Source of the DNA: Aporrectodea caliginosa
Lineage: Eukaryota > Annelida > Clitellata > Crassiclitellata > Lumbricidae
Length of the DNA stretch: 64,000 nucleotides
Direction of reading: 5' to 3'
Assembly: GCA_020284085.1 (NCBI GenBank)
Contig: JACEVL010000203.1
Coordinates: 124,001 to 188,000, forward strand
Part shown: piece after piece, positions 22,406-34,440 of the stretch
How the letters are laid out: the number at the start of each line of letters is the position of its first letter
Numbering within the stretch: the first letter of the stretch is position 1
Notes under the pieces: generated by a model
The model's input: the letters and a program-made list of their open reading frames with translations, nothing else
Databases searched by the model: none
What the model was told of the DNA's origin: nothing
Translations under genes and position numbers: made by a program

Positions 22406-23287
22406 AAGCGTAAGTACAATTGTGACATAATCACAATTACTTCACTTTAAGTGACCATCAATTGGTGCCTTGGGCATTAGGATCAGGGCACTACAAAAGT
22501 AATTAAACGCTTGATTAATTTAAAATTCTTTGGATGCTTAGCGGCTTATACCAGTAGTCATTCCAGTACCTGAATTTAGGGACAAAGCGATGTTAGAGTT
22601 CTTTATAGACTCCATAAATCGTTACATTATCAGTAATAAAGTCCAAGAAATGATTATGGTTAATCTATCAAGATGGCAATAAACCAAAAACAATGTGGCT
22701 ACTTCTGTTAAAATGGCAATAAATCGCACAATCTAATTACCAGGTTTTGTATGGTATATAATGGTGAAGGTAACAGAAGCGAAATGTTTCAGAAGCGTCA
22801 TTCACGGTTTGACGTCCAAACACATTAACAGCAATGCAAGAGATCACTTCTGCACCTGAATGTATATCGTCACTGTCGAACTGAAGTGACATAAATTTGC
22901 TAACAGGAAGCAGATGATTTATTTTATACGATGGTATGTTTGCAGTGCAACTGTACGTGAGAGTGTGCCTGTTGAGACGTGTCTATGTGGAGCCTTTCCT
23001 CCATTTACTGTGGGTCCATAAAAAGAGTAAGATGTTAAATTGAAGTCTTAACACTGGGTAACACATAAGCAACTGGAACAGCAGATGAGCCGGTCTTCTC
23101 AGCCTATTCTGCTGGTGGAGGGAATAAATTTCTCAGTCGGGCAAACCTGGAAAATGAGTGAGAAACACAGTCTGTGCCTGATTGTGGCTTAAACGTATGA
23201 TGTTTCAACGACTGAAGACAGAAAACCAAGATAAAGTTCCATGAAAAAGATTGAGCCAAGACCATATCACAGATGTTCAATGTTGTG

Positions 23288-23632
23288 TCAACTTCGAGTT
23301 TTCAATGATTCACAATAAAATTTTCAACAATTGACATAAAAATTTTCAATGATTTATGTTAAGATCTTCAATGATTCACATTAAAATTTTCACTGATTCA
23401 TGTTAAAATCTTCAACGAAAATTCACGTTAAAAATTTCACTGATCCATGTTAACATTTTCAGTATTTCATGTTAATATTTTCACTGATTTAGGCTACATT
23501 AAAAATTTCACTGATTCACAATAAAATTTTCAGTGATTCATGTTAATATTTTAAAGGAATCATGTTAAAATTTGAACTGATTCACGTTAAAATCTTCAAC
23601 GATTCACGTTAAAATTTTCAAAGATTCTATAC
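23288..23632. repeat. Tandem repeat, about 24 bp
   Basis: About 14 degenerate copies of a unit such as TTTTCAATGATTCACGTTA, with AATTTTCACTGATTCATG variants. Confidence 0.85.
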
Positions 23633-26619
23633 AACCCGTCACACTCAACTCGACTGGCCATGTCATATCATAGATGGCTCAAGGTATCCCATTGCGAACA
23701 GTGAATAGAATTCACCATGACATAGGAGCCAAAGAACACTAGATGATTCACCAGTCTGTGCATGACCTACTTTCAAAGGACATTCGCTCAGAGTGTCGTA
23801 TTACCAAAAGTTTTGAAATTTCAAACTACCTTGTTGTATAATTTGAGGAACACGAAAAATGAGCTCACAGAACAAACACTTCAAAGCAGTCAATCTGATG
23901 ACCAGTAAAATAATGAGTCGTAGGACACAGGAAAGTGGCAGCATATGAAACATCACAAGCCTGAGCCGAGGTTTGGACATAGCAAAACACCAAACTAGTG
24001 TTATGAATGAAGAACGAGGGCTTGCATGTAAGTATTGTTTGCCATGTAACGGGTTGCGGATTGTCATCCCGATGAAAATAACGGTATGCGGAAGAAGTTT
24101 GTAACAAGAAAATTAGTGAAGACAAAACATACCAGACGCTGTTCAGGCAAATTCAGCTCTAAAGAGGGAATCCTTATAAGAAGAGTTGGGAGACAGAATA
24201 ATAACAGCAAATTAGAAAATTCATTGAAGACAGATAATTTGAAGACAGATCATTATTTACAGAAACAGAGTAGCACCTAGAAAGTGCAAGGTGCATGAAA
24301 CCATTACATGTATTAGAAGGTAGGAAAGAAAATAGATGTATCATTGTTGGCATGCATATCAGCATGCGGCGCAAGGTACGATTCCTCGAAGATGCAAATA
24401 TTCTTTAATGATGTGGTGCTGAGTATAAGGCTCTCTCTATTACGTCACATCATCTGGAAGCACAAAGTCATCGGAGAGGACACACTGAGCATTGCAAGCA
24501 AACAAAAGATAAGCAGAACAGCCTGACAGACACTTCATACCAGAAGAAGCTACTGGAGAAGTGTCACATCCTTCGATCGACTAACAGGTGATGGAACAAC
24601 ACAAAGACCAAGTAGAGTAACCTTACTCTAACCATCAAGAACGTAGTGAAAATGTGTTGTAAAAACAAACGAACAAACTTCCACGTGCTGGAACGACAAC
24701 TAAACCATCACACGTCACTCGCTGTAGAACTACAGTAAATTTCAACGCAACAGTTTCGTGTCGCTAGCCACAATACTGAAACTTAACCGCAAGACACATC
24801 AGGTGTACGAAAAGAATCTCTCAGGCACCAACCCATATCACCATTTTCAACAATTCAACGTATTTCACACATGAGAAGAATCATATTGCAAGTGGTATAA
24901 TTTCAACAAAGTTAATCGCCATTTAGTAACTTAGCAGCTTAAATACAATGTTAAAATGTTGACCTATTAGACTACTGACATCGTAAATTGCAATACACCA
25001 GACTCTCCGTATAACATACAATCGGTTTTAGAATAATTATAACCTAGTTAAGACATACCTCCACTATCACGTAATTGTGTTACCTAGTTAAAACACACCT
25101 CCACTATAACACGATGTTGTAATTACATGGTACCTCTAAAAGCAACATTATCAGCAGAGTCCAGTATATATTCAAATGTTTCTACGGTAATCCTTTTCAA
25201 AAGACAGCTTTGAAAACTGTTTAATAAGGCAAAAATTACACAAAACACGTGTCATGTATTAATAAATTCACAGAATTTCTTAACAGAACTTGTGGTAAAC
25301 GTTCAAAAGAATGCCACAGAGTAAAGGCCCAACTGCGAGAGACAGCCGTCATAATGTATCCTCAAACCTCAGCCTGTTCGGGCATCACTGGTTAAGGCCG
25401 TGGTTTCCAGTAAACTTAAAAACTTAACTAATTTCTCCCGGGAGTCATAAAACCGATTTGCTTAAACTACAACGGCTTCTGAATTCTACACAATGAGAAA
25501 CCGCACAATAGGATGCTCTGTATCCCACTGCAAGAAGCTAATACAAAGCACTACTAGCATGAGCAAGAGTTGTACACAGCAGCGTACATAAGTTGCGCAA
25601 ACTTGGTTAAACCGCAACAAGTAACATTCAAAACTTACGCGCATGCCAGAGCAGTTGGTATCGTGAGCTGAATTCACACAACGAATGTTCAATGTACAAT
25701 TACATAGACAAGATTTCTATTATTGCTGTGAATTGTTTTTACATAATACATGCAATAAGTGACCCAAGAAAGACACCGAAACAAGAGGTGGTCATCATCA
25801 AAACCTGTAAATCTACATACGAGACTACGGAGCTTCATCAAACAATACAAGACAGATCTCTTCGGAAATAACTAGAAACAAAGACGAGAACAGCATCAGT
25901 CAAGAACACTCTGCTAACCAACAATTTTCCAAATCCACTTCCAAGTTATTCGTACGGTAATTCCATTTCCTGATGACATCACTCAACGACCTTAGGCATG
26001 TCTAAGCAATTAATAATAAATAAATAAATAATAATAAACATTATTTGAACTAATCCTCCAAAAGAAAGTCGATGCCAACCTGAGCCGCAACTACATACAA
26101 TTTCCACTGCCAACATAAAATGCTGATCCTGCCCGTCAGAAAAAACCAGGTGAAACTATCCCGACATATCACAGTCACAATTGTCTACACGGTGGCTATC
26201 GTTATCAACCACATTACCATCTTCCACCACCACCACTACCACATCAGTATCAGTTCCTTGCAACCACTATCTCACTCGGTACACCTACTTAAGGAAAAGG
26301 ACAACACTTATCATCGTCAACTCAATACATTACACGAAGCACTTTAAAGAAATGCTGCATCAACATCTAAACAAATCCAAGAAAGCACAACCTCAGAAAA
26401 AACTACACGAGTTAAATGCACGAAAAGTTGTCAGCATAGGAGGCAAAACAAACAAAGCATCAAAGAAAACAAACAACAAACAAGCAAGTGCAAACAGGTC
26501 TTAATCTTATGAGCAATCATTGTTTCGTTCAAAGTTCAACAAAAGTTACGCATCTCACACTAATTCAACCAAGCATCATTTACACAGACCACTTCATATG
26601 AATCCACCACACAAAACTT

Positions 26620-26720
26620 AAATATAAATAAGTATATACATAAATAAGTAAATATCTACATACATATATATATATATACATATATACATACATATGTATA
26701 TCTATATATATCTACATTGA
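26620..26720. repeat. AT-rich TATA/CATA microsatellite
   Basis: Imperfect TATATACATA repeats; no other feature seen around it. Confidence 0.8.
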
Positions 26721-28059
26721 TTTCACATGACCAACTTTATCAATACCCTTCCATATTTCAATGTTTAATAAAACCCCATACATTGCGAATATCTGTGTAT
26801 ATTAAAGTTTACCAATAATTAAATGTTGCAACATAATATAGATAATATTTATACCCAGACTAACTTATTTACCCATACTAAAAATCCTAGATATATTTTT
26901 ATCCATCTTTGAGTAACCAAATGAACAAAATGAATCAAATCAGAATATATATCATTACTACTCCTCACTAGACATATATTATATTATATCCAGAAAAATG
27001 ATTATGAAAACTTATCAAATATATAGCAAAGCAATCAGTATGTGATACCATACAGATGCAAAAACACACATACATATACATTCCATAAGCAGTTATACAT
27101 TATATAATGTATGTATATACATATAAGAACATACTGTATTCTAACCATCAGCTCATAAAACTCACAATGGTGGGAAATCTGAGCACATTAGAAGGGTCCC
27201 TTTTGAGCTCGATATTGTGAAAAGACCCCTTTGAGTAAACCAGGTGCAGTTACACTACTCTATGCGTAAAGCATATTCAATGATAATTATATAGCTCGAC
27301 TGTATACTTGTCAAACATAGATAAACAAGGATAAATAAAAACTTAATTGTGTCATTGCTAAAACATTCAGCTTACTTAAGAAATGAAATGATTAACTCCT
27401 ATCAATGTAGCTCTAAACCTTAAGCAACAAATATTTTAAACAACCTCAATAATAAAGGATTCTTAGAATCTATGCAAATATTGTAATCTATACAAATACA
27501 GTAAACAATCTTAATACTAAATGATGCTTAGAATTTATACAAATATTTTAATCTATACAAATATAGTAAACAATCTTAATAATAACTGATGCTTCGAGTC
27601 AATACATATTTTTAATTTTATTTAGTAAAACTGAACGAAGCTGTTACCATGAATTAAAAGGAAACTTGCTGCAGCTGGGTATTTGACTATGAAACAAGAT
27701 GTACACAAGTCTACACAGATTACTGCATTGCAAAAGAATATTTTGCATAATTTAATTACAATTTCAGTGTTTCATTCTTATAAGTTCAACCCTTTTAAAT
27801 TTCATGCTTTGATAAGTATGCAAGTAGTTCTGTAAGTATTTTACCGCTTGCCTTAAACTTGACCTGTTGTAGTGTAGTAGTGAACAAGCCACAATTTTGT
27901 TCAGAGAGTGCCACACATTTTAAATGGTGCATGTATTATTATAAAGCGCATTGTAAGAACCCTCAAAAGCCCATTAAAATGGGCATCAGTGGGGAAGGAT
28001 CTAGCCCAATTAATTCAATTGAAACTGAGCAGATGTGAGACTACCTATGTTTGTAGAAA

Positions 28060-28255
28060 ACTGGACTACACACCTTTTTATTATTATTATACATTTATAA
28101 AGTGCCACAGTCTAATAATGACCAAGCATCAAGCGAAAGTGCTGAGCAATTATAAGTGAAGGAATTGCTCAAGGTAACTGTCTCAGAGGAGGCTTGAATC
28201 CATAATCTCTGTGTTACAAAGTGAGCACTCTAACCAATCCACTTCCTTTTTCCCA
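28060..28255 (-). repeat. tRNA-derived SINE
   Basis: Read on the minus strand, an A-box-like GATTGGTTAGAGTGCTCAC precedes a B-box-like GGATTCAAGCCTCC. The body ends in TTTATAAATG and an (ATA)n tail at 28080. Confidence 0.65.
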
Positions 28256-28964
28256 CTTGCTATATTTGTTACATGCACCTGCATCACCCAGACCATTTTG
28301 TTATTGCTCTGGCAAAAGGAATTGTCCAAAAAATAGTTTTTTGGATATGTAGGATATCTATCGGGCAATACCAAACGATAAGCGATCTTCACCTTCCGTG
28401 TCGTTCACACTTGGATAGCCAATAACAAACTTCTTAATCTTTCTAAGACTGAAGTCCTTCTCTTTCTGCACTGTCAATAAGACCGCAAAATTTCATCCTG
28501 TTGTCGAGTGGGTTACTTAATTTTTTGAGGAAACACCTCAACTCTAAACTTTCATCACAAAGAAAATACTGTCCACGCACTTAAATTACTTATCTAAACA
28601 GATTAAAAATGCAATATAACATTAAAGCAGTTGAATTAAATGATTTCTTCTAATTACTTATTGGGTGATACTTAAATCAGCAAGAAATTTGCCACAGAGA
28701 TAACGCATTTCAAACTGTTACGTACAAACAGGATGTATAAACAACAGACAAAAGTGTACCGTTGGTTCAAAGATATCAGATAAAATACTGGAAAAGAGTA
28801 ACAACAAGCAGAAGAAAGACCTTGAAAAACATTCTTTACATCACACAGCAAATACTAAGAAGCAAATCAAATGCATGGCAAACATTCACATAATCAAAGC
28901 AGAAAAGCAACAGAAGGTCAATTGCATCAACACTTTCAAGTATTAACATGCTTATCTATGTCAG

Positions 28965-29265
28965 ACTGTCAATGGGGTAACCTGTCAATGGAGTAAGGAG
29001 TAACCTGTCAATGGGGTAACCTGTCAATGGGGTAACCGGTAATATGTCAATGGGGTAACCTGTCATTGAGGTAACCTGTCAATGGGGTAACCTGTCAATA
29101 GGGTAACATGTCAATGGAGTAACCTGTCAATGGGGTAACCTGTCAATGGGGTAACCTGTCAATGGGGTAACCTGTTAATGGGTAACCTGTCAATGTGTAA
29201 CCTGTCAAAGGGGTTACCTTTCACTGAGGTAACCTGTCAATTGGGTAACCTGCCAGTCCAAAATC
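28965..29265. repeat. 16-bp tandem repeat GGGGTAACCTGTCAAT
   Basis: About 17 copies of the unit GGGGTAACCTGTCAAT with point changes and small indels. It has no unique spacers, so it is a minisatellite. If the transcript runs this far, it would place a repeated block in the CADPS 3' UTR. Confidence 0.92.
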
Positions 29266-31423
29266 AGCTGCTGGTCAAATGGGGCTGGCACTGCACAAGC
29301 AGCAAGTCAGGGACTTATCCACTGTACCTATTGGTTGATGTCTCCGTCTCAAGGGACTGATCTTCTGGATGTTGACCTGATTACAGCTTAGCATCGGTGC
29401 AGCATCGGCTGGTGATTAGTGCACTAGACAGTGGCACTATAGGAGTTACTAATAAATATTACTAATAATTAATTATATCATAGTTTTTCAAAGCCTGGTA
29501 GAGAAAAGGTCATGGAAGGTCATATATCAACATCCATATAACTCTGATTAACAGATGTTGATGTGAACATTAAAACTTTAAAAAAATTATGCAGCATCAC
29601 AAGACTCGTTCATAAATAGGTCATGACTACCTTCGTTACACTGTGATCAGAGATTTTTAAAATTTACTACTCTTCCCATTTATCTTTTTCTGCCTAAACT
29701 AGAATTTTACTCTAGACTTTTGTCTGAAATGGTCATAATTGTTCAGTAAAAGATTCAATATGACCGTTTCAATCAGGTTTTAAATATCTGCATGCTAAAT
29801 GATAAATTAACCGCTTTTGCGAACACAGAGTAAAAACCGTGTCCTTCCCCCGCTCAACAAATGCAGACAACAAAAGATATTCAGCATGATCAATAAATTC
29901 ACAAATCATTGAAGATCAAGGCTCAAGCAAATAATTGCAAATTCAGTTCCTGTGAAGGCAATAACATCCAACAACCGGCTGTTTTCATCTCTGACCCGCA
30001 CTTGGTTCCAATTCTCAATGCCGTGTGTCTCGCATGATTTAAATAATGCTAATATTATTCTGTTTGTTAAAAAATTTGCTTTTCAACAGACCAATAAATA
30101 TGCCATGAGGCTCATATGCAGAGAGATCTGACATGTAAATAATTTTGACTCAGAAAAAGATGGATTTTAGGCAAAATGAACCTCCGCATTACAGGTCATA
30201 CTAAAAATTTACAAAATGAGTGAATAGAAAAACTTGAGTATTTAAAAACATTGAATATATTATTTAAAAGAGCTGGGCTAATCTCAGTTGCAAGATATTA
30301 ATATTTGACATTTCATATCTTCTTTTTATGTAGATGCATTTTGTGGAATCTTCTATCATTAAAAATGCAGAAACTCTGTAAAGTCTGCCTCGGTCTTTTC
30401 AGAAGGAAACTATTTCCCAAGTGGTGCCACATATGTCTGAATGCCACCAAAAATCTACAGCATCACGAAACTCCACGTAAGCAGAAACCCGCCCTTTCAT
30501 CATATGCAGAATAACCTTAAAATTGTTAATCAATTAATTACTCAGCAATAACAAGCAGCGCTACAGTCCACAGACAAAAAAATTTACGAACAGAATAACT
30601 AAACACCCTAAAAACAGACTAAACATTCATCTGATGCTCGAAAAGTAATCAATAAATTAAACGAATTAACAGTTCACAATCAAAACGAATAAGATTCTGG
30701 AAAGGAATGCCACACACGCAGATAAAATCCGTAAAACTACAACTACTATATGGAGCTGGATTGTCGTGAATCACTCAGTGACTGAGCGATAACAGAAAAC
30801 TTTTCACCTCAGTGTATGTATCATCATCGTGTACAACGCTCGCCGGATATGACCAGAATTACAAGACACACACATAAATAACCACAAGTTCTCGATCTGT
30901 AGCAAAATCAAGCGTCAGAACGTATCTACAGATAAGTTTAACGTCAAAGCATATGTAGAAAAAAGAACAACAGCATAGGTCGACATTGCATAAGTTTAAA
31001 GCATAAATTTAAAAAATTGGTACATGTACACGTCGTGCGTTCATTATGCAAACTGCCTGACTAGCATCTCCACCGCCCATGCACGGTTGCGTTACAGATG
31101 CACGCATTGCATACGAAAAACACGTCTCGTATAAAACCCGACATATACGCACATGTGGGATGATAGTAATTGACTTCAAATTGCCAATTCTTTTGCTTGC
31201 GTGCATGCATGTAAGTTATCTGTGTCATTGTGTGTGTATGCGTGTGTGTATCAGTGTGTGTATGTATGTGTGTGTATGTGTGCAGGCGCGCATGAGTGTA
31301 TCTCCATGTCAGAGTTTGTGCAAGCAATCAAGCAGACCAAAGATGGATCTGTGTACAATGCGCCGGTGGTGCCTTGCTCCAGGAGGAAGACCCATGGAAT
31401 GGTTTTAGCGTATGAAGTCGTCC

Positions 31424-31534
31424 TCAGTCGGAGGAACCGTTTCCAAGGAATCTCATCATGGCGCCTATTCCTCCGGTCATTCCACCAGATGCACCTCTTG
31501 AGTCACCACTCACTGACTGGCTGGCTTCCTCCAC
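31424..31534 (-). CDS. CADPS: CADPS last coding exon
   Basis: The acceptor TTCTGAAAAG leads into VEEASQSVSGDS, matching the conserved VEEATASVSEGGG start of the vertebrate CAPS C-terminus. Beyond that the tail diverges: a Gly-rich stretch (GASGGMTGGIGAMM) ends RFLGNGSSD and TGA at 31424-31426, where vertebrate CAPS ends in an acidic DEEDEEDD tail. It joins the exon at 32940 in phase 0. Because the acidic tail is absent, an alternative last exon is possible. Confidence 0.85.
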   Translation of the reverse strand: MEEASQSVSGDSRGASGGMTGGIGAMMRFLGNGSSD

Positions 31535-31579
31535 CTTTTCAGAACATAAACAAATACACTGATTAATTAACATAGTGTA

Positions 31580-31845
31580 TAATAATAATAATAATAATAA
31601 TAATAATCTTTTCTCTAATGAAGCGCCTGAAAAACGCACTGCGCTGTACATTTACATGTTATGCAATTAAACAATTCACAAGAAACTACTAACAGAGACA
31701 GACAGCCTGCAATACAAGCTCATTGTACTTTTGCTGCAGCCTACAAAGGCATGAGCTAAACCCAGGGCCTTACAGGAATCGAACCGGGTCCGTGAGCACT
31801 TCAGGCAAGAGTGTTATCCTTTATACCATCCCCCTCCCCATAAGA
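31580..31845 (-). repeat. tRNA-derived SINE with (ATT)n tail
   Basis: The minus strand starts with an A box matching TGGTATAAAGG and a perfect B box (GGTTCGATTCC). It continues with TGCAGGCTGTCTGTCTC and GTACAGCGCAGTGCG, and ends in AAAGATTATTATTATT. The same body and tail occur at 60.43-60.56 kb (plus strand), 45.72-45.98 kb (plus strand) and 7.67-7.75 kb (tail only). Confidence 0.85.
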
Positions 31846-32233
31846 AGACTACCTCATAGAAGCACCTAAATGCATAGATAGATATACACATGCATACATA
31901 TAATACATACTTACATATATACATACATACAATGTTGAATAAGAATGGCATGCAGGAACATGCACTACACTCCAACCATAAGGGTCAGCAGCATATTATA
32001 AGCTAACAATGTTTATTTTAGGCAACCACTTGGAAACCTATCATAGCACACACCACCTGACTCAGGTAGCAGTCTTAATTTGATAACAGTGGTTTGAAGT
32101 GGTCCATAAAAATTGTATTGCATTCGCAAAATAATACATCACCTATTAAAACACAAACTACTTAAGGAAGCGCAATGTGCAATGATTACCTTTAAAACAG
32201 ATAAAATAAAAAGCTAAATCAGAGCCAAATTTA

Positions 32234-32603
32234 GATATAAGTGACCTCAGCCGAGGTCGCTTTCTAGATAACCTGGAAAATGGTCTTTTTCGTAATACCG
32301 TGATTATTGATTTTTGCATCTAATTCCTTAAATTCTGAAGCTAATAATCGCTGTATAGCTACCCATATTACTCCACATGATGCATTAAGGCCTAAAATCT
32401 GGTATTAACACATCTGGTAGAGACAGTTTCAATATTTATAGGTGATTTTCTGCCAAATGCTATCTTATATTTTCTATAAAAGTGCATAAATTTTGGGCCA
32501 AATGTTCCGAAATTTTACCCGATTTTCTGACGGCTATAAGCTTAACTGTTAATAAGTCCAATTCCGACAAGTGGTCCATTCTCCTGGCCGAAGTCACATA
32601 TGA
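32234..32603 (-). mobile_element. Inverted-repeat element, older copy (370 bp)
   Basis: The sequence is the reverse complement, with many changes, of the element at 63.17-63.56 kb. Shared blocks include AATATTTATAGGTGATTT and ATTATTGATTTTTGCATCTA. Ends AGTGACCTCAGCCGAGGTC and CTGGCCGAAGTCACAT are degenerate inverted repeats. It lies in the last CADPS intron. Confidence 0.8.
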
Positions 32604-32607
32604 TGTT

Positions 32608-32608
<1 letters not shown>

Positions 32609-32675
<67 letters not shown>

Positions 32676-32760
32676 GGCAATTTACATAGCGATGTAGCTC
32701 AGGCAAGGCTGAAGAAATGCCACTGTACATGAGTTAAAAAAATCAATGACAGTCATATGA
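32609..32760 (-). mobile_element. Non-LTR retrotransposon 3' end, truncated
   Basis: On the minus strand, CATATGACTGTCATTGATTT through TACATCGCTATGTAAATTGC ends in a long (ATT)n run. It matches the 3' end of the retrotransposon at 47.95-48.45 kb. Confidence 0.75.
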
Positions 32761-32939
32761 AAGCTTTAAAAGATAGGTAGGTAGATGCATTAATGGGATG
32801 CTACTAAGTTTCTGTACTGTCAAGTACCAGGATAATTTAAGTAGACCCTATTACGTTGGCATAATGTAATCTAACTGTATACGATTAAGTTGTCTCCCAG
32901 AATTACCACCAGACGAAACCAAACAAAGAATTCATTTAC

Positions 32940-33026
32940 TTGTAGTCGGCTACAGATTGTCTGGTACATCTTGCTGTTGAGCACTATCTCGGAAACTCCT
33001 TGCAGCTCAAAGTCTGAGTAACACTT
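32940..33026 (-). CDS. CADPS: CADPS exon (CYSDFELQGVSE)
   Basis: This 87-nt exon lies between the acceptor CTGTTGCAG and the donor GTAAAT and encodes KCYSDFELQGVSEIVLNSK then MYQTICSRLQ. It aligns with the vertebrate KTYRDFRLQGVLDSTLNSK segment near the C-terminus. Both ends are phase 0. Confidence 0.93.
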
Positions 33027-33149
33027 CTGCAACAGAAAGCAGACATTTAACAATGGAATGCAAGGTGATATGTATTTTTTGTGTTTAGTGTTTATCCAAG
33101 TCATTCAGCTTGAACAGAATGAATTTATGACCATGCAAAAACAATCGCT

Positions 33150-33400
33150 CTATGATTCTGTCAGGAGGTCTCGCTGCATCTTTCCACTGTCTTAAATCCT
33201 GTCTTTTCTCTCTCTCAGGGTATATCGCACTGGGAGCGCTTCTGATTGGAGTGCATAGTGAGAGGCGCTTTAGAAATCTTCAAATATACATACAATATAA
33301 TTATATTTTTATAATAAAAACAATAACAATATTCCATTACAGAGGAACTCGCTGTACTTGCTGGAGTATCAATTTGTAGTGTATCATCATACATAGGCCT
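33150..33400 (+). repeat. Degenerate retroposon-like repeat
   Basis: It contains GGGAGCGCTTCTGATTGGA and GGCGCTTTAGAAAT, the motif pair seen in the dispersed repeats at 0.3 and 12.1 kb. It ends in an AT-rich tail. Confidence 0.4.
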
Positions 33401-33837
33401 GTGTATACTTTATACGTTGGGTTTTATACAAGATACGTTTCTCGCATGCATGCATCTGTATTGCCACTGCATATGGACAGATGGAAATGTGTTTTGTTAG
33501 TCAGGCAGGTTGCATACATAATGAATGCAGTGATTGAAAATCCAATCTCGGCTACCGGTATATTCTTTCCAATTTGCTAACATGAAGTTCGAATTAGAAT
33601 AAAAATATTGCAATTTTATTATCATCAAAACTTACTCATTTGCCTGTTGCTGAATTTTTCATTGCTATTGAACTACAACACATTTCAGCTGCCAAAACGT
33701 TTTTTGAAGGTGGCATCCTATATAATTTTTTATGGTACAAACACCATATATTCAGCTCCCCAAGTCTTCATTGATGTAAATGAAAAATCAACTGAAAAGG
33801 ACTTCATAGGGCAGTGTTAAAAAGGTGTTGAGCGTAC

Positions 33838-33942
33838 CCTAGAGATATTTGTTAGACAGGTGAGTTGATACGGATGAAGAGAGAGATCGGATCTTTCGTT
33901 TAACCAATCAACGAGCATCTTTATCTGAGCATTGTACCACAT
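33838..33942 (-). CDS. CADPS: CADPS exon (MWYNAQIKMLVDW)
   Basis: The acceptor TTGTTTCAG and donor GTACGC bound 35 codons: MWYNAQIKMLVDWLNERSD, then LSLHPYQLTCLTNISR. It aligns with the vertebrate QWYNSSMNVICTWLTDRMD segment and follows LFE of the exon at 40.8 kb in phase 0. The 6.9-kb intron upstream contains the hAT and nested elements. Confidence 0.93.
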
Positions 33943-34139
33943 CTGAAACAACAGCAGTAACACAGATTACTTTCTAGGACATCAAAGACCCATCCTGTTG
34001 TCTTACTGACTTTCTAACACACTGAGATCTCTGTTTAATACAATAAATGGTTCTTCGGTTGCATGCACTGCAACAAAAGCTGTTCTTGCTCATCAGAAGC
34101 ACTCCCAGACTAGCAAAAAGAACAGCAAAAATAGCAGAT

Positions 34140-34440
34140 GACTTTTTATAATAATCTTTGTTTATTGATTCAACCCTGACATGAACGCAGTATGATTACA
34201 CGTCATAGTATGAACAGATGATCACAAGCTATTAGAGAGTCGAATTAACTGTTTTGGCAGCCATGCAAGGCACTCATCTGTCCTACTACTCACTTTACCA
34301 ACACCATCTGGTGAATAAAAGGCTGAGTTGACCTTTGGGAGGGTAGCGGGAATCGATCCCGCGTCCATAAAACTCTTCGTGCCATAGTGTAAACCATTCA
34401 CCTTGTTGCCTCGACATAGGCCCACAGTGTGTACAGTGGA
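34140..34440 (-). repeat. tRNA-derived SINE
   Basis: On the minus strand a tRNA-like head (AAGGTGAATGGTTTACACT with a perfect B box GGATCGATTCC) starts near 34440. The body contains GTGCCTTGCATGGCTGCC and the element ends AACAAAGATTATTATAAA near 34143. The same family is at 9.8-10.08 kb. Confidence 0.85.

Larger units (their letters stand above)
21301..31423 (-). other. 10-kb stretch without exons, possible CADPS 3' UTR in part
   Basis: No exon-like open frame was found here on either strand. On the minus strand it directly follows the CADPS stop codon. Much of it, notably 24.5-26.6 kb, is non-repetitive and A/C-rich on the plus strand (U/G-rich in the transcript), which suits a long 3' UTR. 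An AATAAA lies on the minus strand at 21312-21307, followed by a GT-rich stretch. This end is a guess; other AATAAA hexamers lie closer to the stop. Confidence 0.3.

Noticed and set aside
31755..31845. Functional tRNA gene
   Set aside because: A and B boxes are perfect but the acceptor and anticodon stems do not pair convincingly and a SINE body with an ATT tail follows. The same applies to 39226, 42275, 45720 and 59420.
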